36,917 bases of DNA from Candidatus Poribacteria bacterium. GTDB taxonomy: Bacteria > Poribacteria > WGA-4E > WGA-3G. The notes beneath the pieces are model-generated. The model was not told the DNA's origin. It saw nothing but the letters and a program-made list of their open reading frames with translations, and did not search any database. A program made the position numbers and the translations under genes. The stretch lies in NCBI GenBank assembly GCA_009843785.1, contig VYCT01000213.1, positions 1-36,917 on the forward strand, read 5' to 3'. Of the stretch, positions 16,524 to 25,545 are shown piece after piece; position 1 is the first letter of the stretch, and the number at the start of each line of letters is the position of its first letter.

Positions 16524-17318
16524 GTGCTCGACCTCAGCGATTATGGCACCTCCGGCTTTTTCCAAATCCTCAAACGTCGCCACCCTGAATTACTCGCGAC
16601 GTTCAATGCGTCCGATGGTGCCTCAAATGCTCCAGTAACGGAAGCGTCATTCCGGCACTATGAAGCAACAACTGTCCTCGCGGTTGTCTACAACGCAGGG
16701 GTCGTTATGGCAGGCGACCGGCAAGCAACAGAGGGCTATCAGGTCGGCGAGCGACGAATTCAGAAGGTCTATCCAGTTGATCGGCACTCCGCAATCGCTG
16801 TTGCGGGGGCCGCCGGTCCCTGTATTGAAATGGCAAAACTCTTCCAAGTTGAGATCGAATTTTACGAAAAAACGGAAGGCGTGAGTCTCAGCCTCGAAGG
16901 ACAGGCAAACTTCCTTTCACACTTGGTACGTTCAAACCTCGGACTCGCAATGCAGGGATTGATCGTCTTACCCCTCTTTGCCGGTTATGACCTGAATCGG
17001 CAACGCGGTCGGATTTTTAAGTATGATGCAATCGGCGGGCGGTATGAGGAAGATGACTATTACGCAATCGGTTCCGGCGGTAAAGATGCCCGTACGACTC
17101 TTAAAAAACGCTACACACCAGAGATGGACCGTCAAGGCGCGTTAGAAATCGTCGCCGAAGCTATCTGGGATGCTGCCGATGAGGATATCGCAACCGGCGG
17201 CCCCGATCTTATCCGGAAAATTTTCCCAACACTTTACACTGTTGCTGAAGAAGGAGTCGCCGAAGTTCCTCAGACGGATGTTGAGGAACTCTATCGCGAA
17301 CTGATCTCGCGGCTATAG
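16524..17318 (+). CDS. prcB: Proteasome beta subunit PrcB
   Basis: PrcB forms the catalytic rings of the 20S proteasome. The 264-residue precursor has a propeptide of about 48 residues followed by TTVLAVVYNAGVVMAGDR, making Thr49 the likely nucleophile after self-processing. Relative to Thr1, Asp17 (Asp65) and Lys33 (Lys81) are in place. The GSGGKDA segment also fits the beta-subunit active site. The residue before the nucleophile is Ala48 instead of the Gly found in almost all processed beta subunits. The GTG start uses a GGAGGG/AGGAG site within the end of pup. The N-terminal FFQILKRRHPEL stretch resembles propeptides of actinobacterial PrcB. Confidence 0.95.
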   Translation: MLDLSDYGTSGFFQILKRRHPELLATFNASDGASNAPVTEASFRHYEATTVLAVVYNAGVVMAGDRQATEGYQVGERRIQKVYPVDRHSAIAVAGAAGPCIEMAKLFQVEIEFYEKTEGVSLSLEGQANFLSHLVRSNLGLAMQGLIVLPLFAGYDLNRQRGRIFKYDAIGGRYEEDDYYAIGSGGKDARTTLKKRYTPEMDRQGALEIVAEAIWDAADEDIATGGPDLIRKIFPTLYTVAEEGVAEVPQTDVEELYRELISRL

Positions 17319-17323
17319 GAGAA

Positions 17324-17443
17324 TAGTTACCAGAAACCAGTTATCAGTAGCCAGTTAAAGAGGGGATATTGTGGCGGGAACATTATCTGTTACTGCCACG
17401 AGCAGACTCGTAGCTGGAAACTCGTAACTGGAAACTGACAACC
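17324..17443. repeat. Palindrome-ended intergenic element, copy 4
   Basis: The left end contains CCAGTTATCAGTAGCCAGTT and the right end CTCGTAACTGGAAACTGACAAC, inverse-related. A GTGGC / GCCAC hairpin (17371-17375 with 17395-17399) lies between them. It fills the space between prcB and prcA and reaches to three bases before the prcA ATG, which has no Shine-Dalgarno. Confidence 0.5.
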
Positions 17444-17446
17444 GAT

Positions 17447-18169
17447 ATGTCCACACCCTATTATGTTTCACCGGAGCAAATTCGCCAGGATAAAGAGGAT
17501 TTCGTCAGTCGCGGCATCGCACAAGCGAAGGAGGTCGTCGTCTTAGAATACCGAGATGGACTCCTGATGGTTGCTGAGAATCCGCGCAAAACGACCTTCA
17601 AAATTTCTGAAATTTATGACCGCATCGCCCTCGCAGCAGCCGGTAGAATCGCTGAATATGAGATACTCCGTGTCGTCGGTATCCGTGAGTCTGAAGTTAA
17701 AGGCTTTCGCTACTACCGTGAAGATGTTACCGCAAAATGGCTGACGAATCTCTATTCCCAGCACATGGGCGCAGTCGCACAAGCCTGGGATGCCAAACCC
17801 TTGGAGATAGAACTCCTTGTTTGCGAATTAGGTGTAGCGGACGCACCTGCAAACTCAGGGCTACAGAACAATCAGATTTACCATATTGCTTTTGATGGTA
17901 TCTATTCGGAAGAGGAAAATTATGCCGTTATCGGCGGGCGTGCTACAGCCATAACAGAAATCCTGGAGCAGCGGTACACGGATGGGTTAGAGATGTCAGC
18001 AGCACTCCAACTCGTAACGGAGACCTTTCGGACCATTGAAGCAAATGCCGCGGACGATTATGAAATAAATCCGCAGACAATAGAAGTGGCGTGCCTTGAG
18101 CAGACCGCTGAACGCCGAAAATTCCGGCGACTCTCTACCGACGAAGTTACGACACTTTTGGATTTTTAA
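17447..18169 (+). CDS. prcA: Proteasome alpha subunit PrcA
   Basis: PrcA forms the outer rings that gate the 20S proteasome and receive the ATPase tails. The 240-residue protein starts STPYYVSPEQIRQDKEDFVSRGIA, the alpha-type N-terminal gate and H0 helix. AKEVVVLEYRDGLLMVAENP, FKISEIYDRIALAAAGR and EIELLVCELG follow, closely matching actinobacterial PrcA. No N-terminal Thr nucleophile is present, as expected for an alpha subunit. The C-terminus stops at TTLLDF, without the long variable tail of Mycobacterium PrcA. Confidence 0.95.
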   Translation: MSTPYYVSPEQIRQDKEDFVSRGIAQAKEVVVLEYRDGLLMVAENPRKTTFKISEIYDRIALAAAGRIAEYEILRVVGIRESEVKGFRYYREDVTAKWLTNLYSQHMGAVAQAWDAKPLEIELLVCELGVADAPANSGLQNNQIYHIAFDGIYSEEENYAVIGGRATAITEILEQRYTDGLEMSAALQLVTETFRTIEANAADDYEINPQTIEVACLEQTAERRKFRRLSTDEVTTLLDF

Positions 18170-18275
18170 AGTTTCTTGGGGGTGCGTCATGTTACTTGAA
18201 GAATTCAGGAGCCCTCTGCAGAGCCTCTTTCCATTTCGTTATAGGCTTACGTTAGCGGATAATTTCAACAGAAAC

Positions 18276-18352
18276 CCGATTTTTTGACCAAAAACTCGAC
18301 TCCGAATATAATGGCGTAAGGCACGAGTTGTTGGTCAAAACGGAAAAATCGG
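18276..18352 (+). promoter_or_regulatory. pafA promoter embedded in a long palindrome
   Basis: A TTGACC -35 box (18284-18289) and a perfect TATAAT -10 box (18307-18312) are spaced by 17 bases, about 65 bases before the pafA ATG. The same stretch is palindromic: 18284-18298 and 18324-18338 are inverse copies at 14 of 15 positions. Outer arms (18276-18283 and about 18341-18352) extend the pairing. The -35 box lies in the left arm and the -10 box in the loop. The rest of 18170-18375 holds no gene. Confidence 0.6.
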
Positions 18353-18376
18353 AGCAGAAACCTAATATTTAAAAAT

Positions 18377-19735
18377 ATGAAGCGCAGAATTTATGGACTC
18401 GAGACTGAATTCGGAATCATCTGGACACCAGATGTGGCGCATAGAAAGACGCTCACTGTTCAGAACGTTGTGATGTACCTCTTCCGAGAAATCGTAGCGG
18501 GAAGAATGTACCCGGATGTCTTCCTTGAAAATGGCGCACGGTTTTACCAAGACATCGGATGCCATCCAGAGTACGCAACGCCAGAATGCGATGATGTTGC
18601 CGAACTCGTCGCTCATGATAAAGCAGGCGAACGCATTATCACACGGCTCGCGAGTACCGCAGAACGGCGCATGCGAAATGACGGGTTCTACGGAAAAATC
18701 TCCATTTTCAAAAACAACTTGGATACCCCCGGAAATACTTATGGATGCCACGAGAACTATCTCATGGAACGGCACGTCGATTTCCGTCAATTAGCATCGC
18801 AACTCATCCCGTTCTTTGTCACGCGTCAGGTCTTCGCAGGGGCTGGAAAAATCAAGCCGAGCCATCGCGGCTATTATGCAATCTCACAACGTGCGGAGCA
18901 TATCCGAGAGGAGATTTCTATCGGAACAACAACGGCACGCGGCATTATTAACACGCGCGATGAACCCCATGCCGACCGAGAAAAATATAGACGTTTACAC
19001 GTCATCGTCGGTGATTCCAATATGTCCGAATTTTCGACTTTTTTGAAGGTAGGTACCACCGGTATTATCCTCCGTATGATTGAAGACAACTTCATTCAGC
19101 AACGCTTCGCACTCCGTAATCCTGTCAAAGCCATCCGAGATATTTCTGACGATGTCACATGCAAGCACCCCATCGAACTCCAAAACGGGAAACGCCTCTC
19201 CGCAGTCGAACTGCAGTGGCAATATCTCGAATGTGCCAAGCGTTACCTTGAGCAAGCCGAATCTGATGCAACGACGACACAGATTATGGCGCGTTGGGAG
19301 TATGTTCTCACCTGTTTGGAAAGTGATCCGATGCAGTTGGACAGGGAATTGGATTGGGTCATTAAGTGGAAATGGCTGCAAACTTACCTCTCTAAGCGTG
19401 GATTTGAGTGGGACGCTCCCCAGGTGAAACACCTCGATTTGAAATACCACAATGTACGACAGGAGGAAAGTCTTTACTATACCCTTGAGAACCGATCGGA
19501 AGTTGAGCGGATCGTCAAAAATGAGCAGATTCGGCATGCTGAGCACTTTCCGCCTGAACGGACCCGGGCAAAGTTCCGAGGTAAATTTATCAAGAAAGTC
19601 AATGAGGGGAAGATCTTATGTGGTGTCAATTGGAGTTATATACAACTTTATGAACCCTATCAGATCCTCTACCTCTCGACAGATCCATTTAAGCCCGAAT
19701 TTGACGAGGCAAGTCGCACTATTTATTCAATTTAA
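18377..19735 (+). CDS. pafA: Pup-protein ligase PafA
   Basis: PafA uses ATP to attach the C-terminal Glu of Pup to substrate lysines through a gamma-glutamyl phosphate. The 452-residue protein starts MKRRIYGLETEFGI with metal-binding Glu9 and Glu11. FLENGARFYQDIGCHPEY contains the catalytic Asp59. ATPECDD, HENYLM, NTRDEPHAD and RRLHVIVGDSNMSEFS follow. It lacks the Dop loop, which separates it from the paralogue 3.7 kb upstream. It has its own promoter and no clear ribosome binding site. The C-terminal domain, used for Pup binding, is complete. Confidence 0.95.
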   Translation: MKRRIYGLETEFGIIWTPDVAHRKTLTVQNVVMYLFREIVAGRMYPDVFLENGARFYQDIGCHPEYATPECDDVAELVAHDKAGERIITRLASTAERRMRNDGFYGKISIFKNNLDTPGNTYGCHENYLMERHVDFRQLASQLIPFFVTRQVFAGAGKIKPSHRGYYAISQRAEHIREEISIGTTTARGIINTRDEPHADREKYRRLHVIVGDSNMSEFSTFLKVGTTGIILRMIEDNFIQQRFALRNPVKAIRDISDDVTCKHPIELQNGKRLSAVELQWQYLECAKRYLEQAESDATTTQIMARWEYVLTCLESDPMQLDRELDWVIKWKWLQTYLSKRGFEWDAPQVKHLDLKYHNVRQEESLYYTLENRSEVERIVKNEQIRHAEHFPPERTRAKFRGKFIKKVNEGKILCGVNWSYIQLYEPYQILYLSTDPFKPEFDEASRTIYSI

Positions 19736-19868
19736 AAGTTGTCAGTTTTCAGTTGTCAGTTTTCAGTTAAAAGAGGTTTTTGATGATCCTAAAGCCTCTT
19801 TTTCTCACTGCGAAGCAAACTGAAAGATTTTTTCGCAGAAAAAATCGTACCGACAACTGAAAACTATA
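19736..19868. repeat. Palindrome-ended intergenic element, copy 5, with terminator-like stem
   Basis: Left ends are repeats of GTTGTCAGTTTTCA; the right end is GACAACTGAAAACT. Inside, AAAAGAGG (19769-19776) pairs with CCTCTTTT (19795-19802), a possible two-way terminator after pafA. A perfect 9-bp hairpin with loop GCA (19826-19834 and 19838-19846) follows. The sequence TCTCACTGCGAAGCAAACTGAAAG matches copy 3. Confidence 0.65.
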
Positions 19869-19884
19869 ACACAGGAGGCTTTTG

Positions 19885-22518
19885 ATGCCACAACCAAAGT
19901 ACGTCTACTTCTTTGGAGGCGGTGAAAGCGATGGCAACGCCACGATGCGAACGCTGCTTGGCGGAAAAGGGGCAAATCTCGCGGAGATGAGCAATCTCGG
20001 CGTGCCAGTCCCGCCAGGATTCACTATCTCCACTGAGGTCTGTAAATTATACTACGAAAACGACAAGCAATATCCCGCCGGACTTGACGAACAGATTGAC
20101 GAGAATTTAGAGAAATTAGAAGCCGCACTCGGCGCGACATTCGGTGATACCGAAAATCCACTCTTACTTTCTGTCCGTTCCGGTGCCGCAGTCTCAATGC
20201 CCGGTATGATGGACACGATTCTCAACCTCGGTTTGAATGATAACGCCGTCAAAGGGCTTATCGCCAGATCTGGAAACGAACGTTTCGCTTACGATTCATA
20301 CCGACGCTTTGTCCAGATGTTCGGGAATGTTGTGCTCAATGTCGATCACGATGAATTTGAGCATTTACTCGAAGAAAAGAAAAAGGCGAAAGGTGTTGAA
20401 TTAGATACCGAATTAGAAGCTGATGATTTAGTAGAACTCGTCCACGAATTCAAGCGTGCCGTCAAACAGCACACAGGTAGCGATTTTCCGGATGACCCGC
20501 GTCAACAATTAGACATGGCACGCGATGCCGTTTTTGAATCTTCTGGCAACCCCCGCGCGATTACCTATCGGCGTCTCAACGATATTTCCGAAGAAATGGG
20601 ACGCACCGCTGTCAACGTCCAAGCAATGGTGTTCGGGAATATGGGCGGAACTTCCGGATCCGGGGTCGCTTTCACGCGTAACCCTTCGACCGGCGCAAAC
20701 CAATTTTACGGTGAATTTCTCATTAACGCCCAAGGTGAAGATGTCGTCGCTGGTATCCGCACGCCCTTGCCTGTCTCCGAATTGAGAAATATTTTGCCCG
20801 ATGTATACACTGACTTGGTGGATATCGGTTTGAGACTTGAGAAGCACTATCGCGATATGCAGGATGTGGAGTTTACCATTCAAGACGGCACGCTCTTCAT
20901 GCTCCAGACGCGGAACGGCAAACGTACAGGGCAGGCGGCTGTCCGCATCGCCGTTGAGATGGTTGAAGAAGGTTTGATTGATAAACAGACGGCCTTGACA
21001 CGGGTGCCAGCTAACGATCTCGATCAGTTATTGCATCCGAGCGTTGACCCGGATGCGAAGGTTGAGGTTATCGCACAAGGGTTACCGGCTTCCCCGGGTG
21101 CCGCTGTCGGTAAAGTTGTCTTTACCGCGCTCCACGCCGAGGAGATGGCAGCTGCTGGCGAAAAAGTCATCCTCGTCCGTACCGAAACGTCGCCAGAAGA
21201 CATCGGCGGTATGGATGCCGCAGAGGGGATCCTCACGGCGCGTGGTGGTATGACAAGCCACGCTGCTGTCGTCGCGCGTGGCATGGGAAAATGCTGTGTC
21301 GCTGGTTGCTCCGCACTCTTTATCAATGAAGATGCATTAGAATTTTATGCTGAGGGGAAACGCTATGCCGAAGGTGATTTCATCACCCTCAACGGCTCCA
21401 CAGGCGATGTCCTCAATGGACAGGTCGCACTCATCCAACCTGAACTGAGCGGGCAATTCGGGACGCTCATGGAGTGGGCTGACGAAGCACGCGCATTGGA
21501 TGTTCGCACGAATGCCGATACACCCGAAGATGCCAAAAATGCAAGGCAATTTGGTGCCGAAGGGATCGGGCTCTGCCGAACCGAGCACATGTTCTTCGGC
21601 ACAGGGATTGATGCCGTTCGTGAGATGATTCTCGCGGATGAAACCGCAGAACGCGAAGCGGCATTGGCGAAATTGCTCCCGCATCAACGTTCAGATTTCA
21701 TCGGGATCTTCGAGGCGATGGCTGGCTATCCTGTCACAATCCGGACGCTGGATCCGCCGCTTCACGAGTTCTTACCGAAAAACGAAGCCGAAATCCATGA
21801 ACTCTCAGGGCGCATCGGCGTTGATGCGCGAAAACTCAGTGAGCGTGTTGAGGAATTGCACGAATTCAATCCGATGCTCGGACATCGTGGATGTAGGCTC
21901 GGTATCGTCTACCCGGAGATAACTGAGATGCAGGCGCGTGCGATCTTTGAAGCCGCTGTTGATGTTGCTAAACGCGGTATCACCGTACTCCCTGAGATTA
22001 TGATTCCGCTTGTTGGACATATCAACGAATTCTCGCTACAGCGCAAAGTCGTCGTTGACACCGCCGAAGCCGTCTTTAAAGAAACCGGCACACGCGTCGA
22101 GTACCTTGTCGGGACGATGATTGAGCTGCCCCGCGCAGCACTCACGGCTGACAAAATCGCCGCCGAAGCCGAATTCTTCTCCTACGGCACCAACGATCTC
22201 ACACAGACAACTTTCGGCATGAGCCGTGATGACGCAGTGAAGTTCCTTGACGATTATGTCAAGAACGGTGTGCTTGAATATGATCCGTTCCAGATACTTG
22301 ATCAGGAAGGGGTCGGCAGCCTCTTACAAATCGGTGCTGAAAAAGGTCGCGCCGCACGTCCCGATCTGAAGGTCGGTATCTGTGGTGAGCACGGCGGTGA
22401 ACCGAGTTCCGTGAAGTTCTGCTACGGGTTAGGGTTCAACTACGTATCGTGTTCCCCGTTCCGTGTCCCGATCGCGCGGCTCGCCGCAGCGCAGGCTGTC
22501 ATTGAAGCAGAAGATTAG
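19885..22518 (+). CDS. ppdK: Pyruvate, phosphate dikinase
   Basis: PPDK interconverts pyruvate, ATP and phosphate with phosphoenolpyruvate, AMP and pyrophosphate. The ATG at 19885 is preferred over the TTG one codon earlier because AGGAGG ends six bases before it. The 877-residue protein has the N-terminal ATP-grasp part ([26 protein letters not shown] and the TRNPSTG loop). The phospho-His swivel domain follows, with [15 protein letters not shown] (His459). The PEP-binding barrel ends in [11 protein letters not shown], with the catalytic Cys856. It suggests gluconeogenic or reversible, pyrophosphate-linked glycolysis. It follows the proteasome cluster, separated by a repeat element, and is probably functionally unrelated. 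Confidence 0.97.
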   Translation: MPQPKYVYFFGGGESDGNATMRTLLGGKGANLAEMSNLGVPVPPGFTISTEVCKLYYENDKQYPAGLDEQIDENLEKLEAALGATFGDTENPLLLSVRSGAAVSMPGMMDTILNLGLNDNAVKGLIARSGNERFAYDSYRRFVQMFGNVVLNVDHDEFEHLLEEKKKAKGVELDTELEADDLVELVHEFKRAVKQHTGSDFPDDPRQQLDMARDAVFESSGNPRAITYRRLNDISEEMGRTAVNVQAMVFGNMGGTSGSGVAFTRNPSTGANQFYGEFLINAQGEDVVAGIRTPLPVSELRNILPDVYTDLVDIGLRLEKHYRDMQDVEFTIQDGTLFMLQTRNGKRTGQAAVRIAVEMVEEGLIDKQTALTRVPANDLDQLLHPSVDPDAKVEVIAQGLPASPGAAVGKVVFTALHAEEMAAAGEKVILVRTETSPEDIGGMDAAEGILTARGGMTSHAAVVARGMGKCCVAGCSALFINEDALEFYAEGKRYAEGDFITLNGSTGDVLNGQVALIQPELSGQFGTLMEWADEARALDVRTNADTPEDAKNARQFGAEGIGLCRTEHMFFGTGIDAVREMILADETAEREAALAKLLPHQRSDFIGIFEAMAGYPVTIRTLDPPLHEFLPKNEAEIHELSGRIGVDARKLSERVEELHEFNPMLGHRGCRLGIVYPEITEMQARAIFEAAVDVAKRGITVLPEIMIPLVGHINEFSLQRKVVVDTAEAVFKETGTRVEYLVGTMIELPRAALTADKIAAEAEFFSYGTNDLTQTTFGMSRDDAVKFLDDYVKNGVLEYDPFQILDQEGVGSLLQIGAEKGRAARPDLKVGICGEHGGEPSSVKFCYGLGFNYVSCSPFRVPIARLAAAQAVIEAED

Positions 22519-22526
22519 TCTGGTAA

Positions 22527-22754
22527 TAGTTAACAGTTATCAGTTACAGAAGTTAACAGTTAACAGTACGCTGCGCTTTCAGTTATCAGTTACAAGAGGT
22601 TTTGGATAATCCTAAACCCGTACTGAAAACTGAAAGATTTTTTCGTAGAAAAAATCGTACTGAAAACTGTTAACTACTACAAGAGGTTTCTTGTGGTTGT
22701 CGTAGAATTGGTAACCGCCACAAGGTCTTAACTGAAAACTGAGTACTGTTAACT
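22527..22754. repeat. Palindrome-ended intergenic element, copy 6, composite
   Basis: The stretch begins with AGTTAACAGTTATCAGTT and ends with AACTGAGTACTGTTAACT; an internal end at about 22660-22675 suggests two elements side by side. A perfect 9-bp hairpin lies at 22636-22656, as in copy 5. CTTGTGG (22690-22696) pairs with CCACAAG (22718-22724). No gene is present. Confidence 0.6.
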
Positions 22755-22772
22755 TCCTGACGAGGTGAAAGC

Positions 22773-23031
22773 ATGAACGCACAAGAATTTGGCGCACTCC
22801 CTCCGGACGGAAACTCCGATGCCCTACTCTCGCCAGAAGGGCTCCCTCTAAAACCTATCAAGATGACGTTAGAGGAGTTCCTTGAAAGCGATTTAGAGGG
22901 GTATGAATACATTAACGGTAACTGTCTATCGTTCGGAGACAGACATCACGCTCCTCACGCGAAATGACACCCTCACCGGTGAGAATGTCGTTGAAGGATT
23001 TTCTTGTCAAGTGGCGGAACTTTTTGAATAG
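22773..23031 (+). pseudogene. Uma2-family endonuclease remnant with internal deletion
   Basis: The ATG has a GAGGTGA site upstream. The first 50 codons end in the Uma2 N-terminal motif MTLEEFLESDLEGYEYINGN. The frame then changes near 22920, and the following bases in another frame encode the Uma2 C-terminal motif (VTVYRSETDITLLTRNDTL, then GENVVEGF and VAELF) up to a TAG at 23029-23031. The whole middle of the roughly 190-residue PD-(D/E)XK domain is missing. So this is a decayed gene, not a 64-residue protein. Confidence 0.75.
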
Positions 23032-23050
23032 GGACATTTAGGCCTTCTGT

Positions 23051-23080
23051 AGGAGCGAGCTGTGCTCGCGATTTTCTTTT
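23051..23080 (+). repeat. GCGAGC hairpin with T-rich tail
   Basis: GCGAGC (23055-23060) and GCTCGC (23064-23069) form a tight hairpin followed by a T-rich stretch. It may terminate transcription or be a copy of a short palindromic repeat. It lies between the Uma2 remnant and the cupin gene. Confidence 0.4.
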
Positions 23081-23125
23081 CGCAATTGGTGACTGGAACG
23101 AAAATCTTGGAAAGGACAACATAAT

Positions 23126-23569
23126 ATGCTAATCGCAGATCTAAATGAAATTGAAGGGCGCACCTATCCTGCCCGTAGACGCACTAAAAACCTTGTTGGC
23201 GGTGCATCTCCGATCCAGATAGGCGAATTCTGTATGGGGTTCGTTGTTTTAGAACCTAACGGTGGGCAAGTGCCGTGGCACAATCACGAACAGGAAGAGA
23301 TCTACTTCATCGTTGAAGGCGAAGGCGAGATGTGCCTCGGTGAAGAGCGACAAACCCTCTCGGCGGGTCAGACCGTCTTTATTCCGTCATGGGTTTTTCA
23401 CCAGTTGACGAACACCAGCGACACACCCATGCAGATGGTCTACTGCTATGGACCCGCGGGTGATGTGGCGCATTGGAAACAAGAGCTCGCTGGCACACTT
23501 CCAAAAGCCGGTGTTGAAGCACCACCACTCCCCGAAGGCGCAGCCCCGCAATGCACTGACAAACCTTAG
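23126..23569 (+). CDS. Single-domain cupin protein
   Basis: The 147-residue protein carries both cupin motifs. The first is GGQVPWHNHEQEEIYFIVEGEG, with His-x-His and Glu as metal ligands; the second is GQTVFIPSWVFHQLTN, with the fourth ligand His. A metal-binding beta barrel is therefore expected. Such small cupins bind or isomerise small molecules, often sugars or phenolics, and cannot be assigned a substrate from sequence. The C-terminal 20 residues are Pro-rich and probably flexible. A weak GGAAAGGA site precedes the ATG. Confidence 0.85.
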   Translation: MLIADLNEIEGRTYPARRRTKNLVGGASPIQIGEFCMGFVVLEPNGGQVPWHNHEQEEIYFIVEGEGEMCLGEERQTLSAGQTVFIPSWVFHQLTNTSDTPMQMVYCYGPAGDVAHWKQELAGTLPKAGVEAPPLPEGAAPQCTDKP

Positions 23570-23628
23570 ACATATCTATCCTTTTCGCGTAGAACGGGCA
23601 TAGAATCAGGAAGCAGAATCAATTAACT

Positions 23629-23967
23629 ATGCGTAACGCATACCCGAGAGAAGTAGAAATCTACCGTTCTCGGAATGGTCGAGAACCTTTCACAGAATGG
23701 TTGAGCGCAATTCGAGATCAGAAAACACAAAGACGCATTCGGACCCGGCTTGCAGCTCTTAAATTAGGCAATTTCGGGGATTACAAATCTGTGGGTGAAG
23801 GGGTCTTTGAGTTGCGTTTTCACTTTGGGGTGGGTTATCGAATTTATTTTCGTGAAGTGGATAACACCGTTGTTCTTCTGCTCTGTGGAGGCGATAAATC
23901 ATCACAGGCGCGCGACATTGAACGTGCAAAAGCCTATTGGTTAGCGTACAAGGAGACGCACCTATGA
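23629..23967 (+). CDS. RelE/HigB-type toxin (Gp49-like)
   Basis: The 112-residue basic protein matches the phage-Gp49-like toxin family (COG3657). FTEWLSAIRDQKTQRRIRTRLAALKLGNFGDYKSVGEGVFELRFHFGVGYRIYF contains the core strands and the conserved G-YRIYF motif, followed by VVLLLCGGDKSSQARDIERAKAYW. Toxins of this type cleave mRNA, usually on the ribosome. The stop codon overlaps the antitoxin ATG (ATGA). The toxin-first order is typical of higBA-like pairs. Confidence 0.88.
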   Translation: MRNAYPREVEIYRSRNGREPFTEWLSAIRDQKTQRRIRTRLAALKLGNFGDYKSVGEGVFELRFHFGVGYRIYFREVDNTVVLLLCGGDKSSQARDIERAKAYWLAYKETHL

Positions 23968-24365
23968 GAAAAATGAGAACGTACCGCGAGTACCTTATTG
24001 ATATATTCACCGATCGCGATGAAGCAATTGGGCACCTCCAAGTGGCACTTGAAGATTACCAAACTCACGGGAATACAGACATATTTCTATTTTTGCTTGA
24101 AACCGTCGTAGAAGCCCAAGGCGGGATTGCTGAACTGGCAAAACAAACTGATACCAAGCCACACGTGCTTTCGGACGCGCTCACAAGGGACGATGTACCG
24201 CTGATTGACAGAATCGGGACGATTCTTAAAGTCCTCGGATACCGGCTTTCAATCGAACCGTTAGAAGCGGAAAGCCTCAATCTTGAAACTGCTACCACGG
24301 CGGGACAAGCTGCAACAGCACCTCTGTCAGAAAATCAAGGCACACCACGACGAGCAGGTAAATAA
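23964..24365 (+). CDS. HigA-like antitoxin
   Basis: I chose the ATG at 23964, with AAGGAGA eight bases upstream, over an in-frame TTG farther back. The 133-residue protein has YLIDIFTDRDEAIGHLQVALEDY at the start, the usual N-terminal motif of COG3636 addiction antidotes. A helix-turn-helix follows (GGIAELAKQTDTKPHVLSDAL, then PLIDRIGTILKVLGYRL). The last 40 residues form an Ala/Glu-rich tail longer than normal. It should bind the upstream toxin and repress the pair. Confidence 0.85.
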   Translation: MRKMRTYREYLIDIFTDRDEAIGHLQVALEDYQTHGNTDIFLFLLETVVEAQGGIAELAKQTDTKPHVLSDALTRDDVPLIDRIGTILKVLGYRLSIEPLEAESLNLETATTAGQAATAPLSENQGTPRRAGK

Positions 24366-24375
24366 TAGGAGACAC

Positions 24376-25545
24376 ATGACCAATCAGACTGAAAAAACAC
24401 ACCGCGTCGGTATCATCATGAACGGTGTCACCGGCAGGATGGGAACCAACCAACACCTCATCCGCTCCATCTTGGCAATCGCAGAAGAGGGCGGCATCCC
24501 AATCGGCGACGGCGAAGTTATCATGCCCGACCCGTATCTCGTCGGACGGAACCCGGTGAAACTGGAGAAACTCTCCGAAACCACCGGTGTTGAAAAATGG
24601 ACAACAGACCTCAACGCTGCCCTCGCCGATGAAAATTACAGCGTCTATTTCGACGCACAGGTTACGTCACGCCGCGTCGATGCAGTTGAAGCCGCAATCG
24701 CAGCGGGCAAACACATCTATTGTGAAAAACCGACCGCTACCACGACTGCGGATGCCTATCGCCTCTATGAACAAGCAGCAAAGGCAGGACTCAAAAACGG
24801 GGTCGTTCAGGATAAGCTCTGGCTACCCGGTATCCAGAAACTCAAACGTTTGATAGATGCTGACTTTTTCGGACAGATTATCGCTGTCCGCTGCGAATTC
24901 GGCTATTGGGTCTTCCAAGGCGACGCGATCCCGACCCAACGTCCGTCGTGGAACTATCGAACCGAAGACGGGGGCGGCATTATCCTTGATATGTTTAGTC
25001 ACTGGCGATACGTCATTGACAACCTGTTCGGCGCGGTCAAAGGTGTTTCTTGTATCGCTGCCACACACCTCCCACAACGCTGGGATGAAGCAGGCGAACC
25101 CTATCGCTGCACCGCTGAAGATGCCGCTTATGCGACATTTGAATTGGAAAACGGGATCATCGCGCATTTTAACTCATCTTGGGCTGTCAGAGTCCGCCGC
25201 GACGATCTACTGACGATACAGGTAGATGGCTTGAACGGTTCTGCTGTTGTTGGCTTGAGGGATTGTTGGATTCAACCGCTCTCCGGCACGCCACGTCCTG
25301 TCTGGAACCCCGACATCGAACAACCGATCAAATTCTTTGATGGATGGCTTAAGATCCCCGAACAAGAGACCTACGAGAACGCATTCCGGGCACAGTGGGA
25401 ATTGTTCCTCCGCCACGTCGTCGCCGACGAACCGTTCCCGTGGACGCTGCTCGCGGGTGCAAAAGGCGTGCAGTTGGCAGATAAAGGCATGGAATCGTGG
25501 CAGACCCGCAAGTGGGTAGAATTGCCGGAGTTAGCAGCCCTGTAA
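24376..25545 (+). CDS. Gfo/Idh/MocA-family oxidoreductase
   Basis: The ATG at 24376 follows TAGGAGA; longer frames start inside the antitoxin gene. The 389-residue protein has an N-terminal Rossmann domain (VGIIMNGVTGRMGTNQHLI) and the EKP motif (HIYCEKPTATT) whose Lys contacts cofactor and substrate. The C-terminal alpha/beta domain contains GGGIILDMFSHWRYVIDNLF, with the His typical of the catalytic site. The family oxidises or reduces sugars, inositols and related compounds with NAD(P). The substrate cannot be named. An unusual point is the insertion of about 30 residues after the glycine-rich loop (EEGGIPIGDGEVIMPDPYLVG). Confidence 0.9.
   Translation: MTNQTEKTHRVGIIMNGVTGRMGTNQHLIRSILAIAEEGGIPIGDGEVIMPDPYLVGRNPVKLEKLSETTGVEKWTTDLNAALADENYSVYFDAQVTSRRVDAVEAAIAAGKHIYCEKPTATTTADAYRLYEQAAKAGLKNGVVQDKLWLPGIQKLKRLIDADFFGQIIAVRCEFGYWVFQGDAIPTQRPSWNYRTEDGGGIILDMFSHWRYVIDNLFGAVKGVSCIAATHLPQRWDEAGEPYRCTAEDAAYATFELENGIIAHFNSSWAVRVRRDDLLTIQVDGLNGSAVVGLRDCWIQPLSGTPRPVWNPDIEQPIKFFDGWLKIPEQETYENAFRAQWELFLRHVVADEPFPWTLLAGAKGVQLADKGMESWQTRKWVELPELAAL

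Noticed and set aside
24283-24375. Longer start for the Gfo/Idh/MocA gene
   Set aside because: It overlaps the antitoxin gene in another frame and lacks a ribosome binding site.
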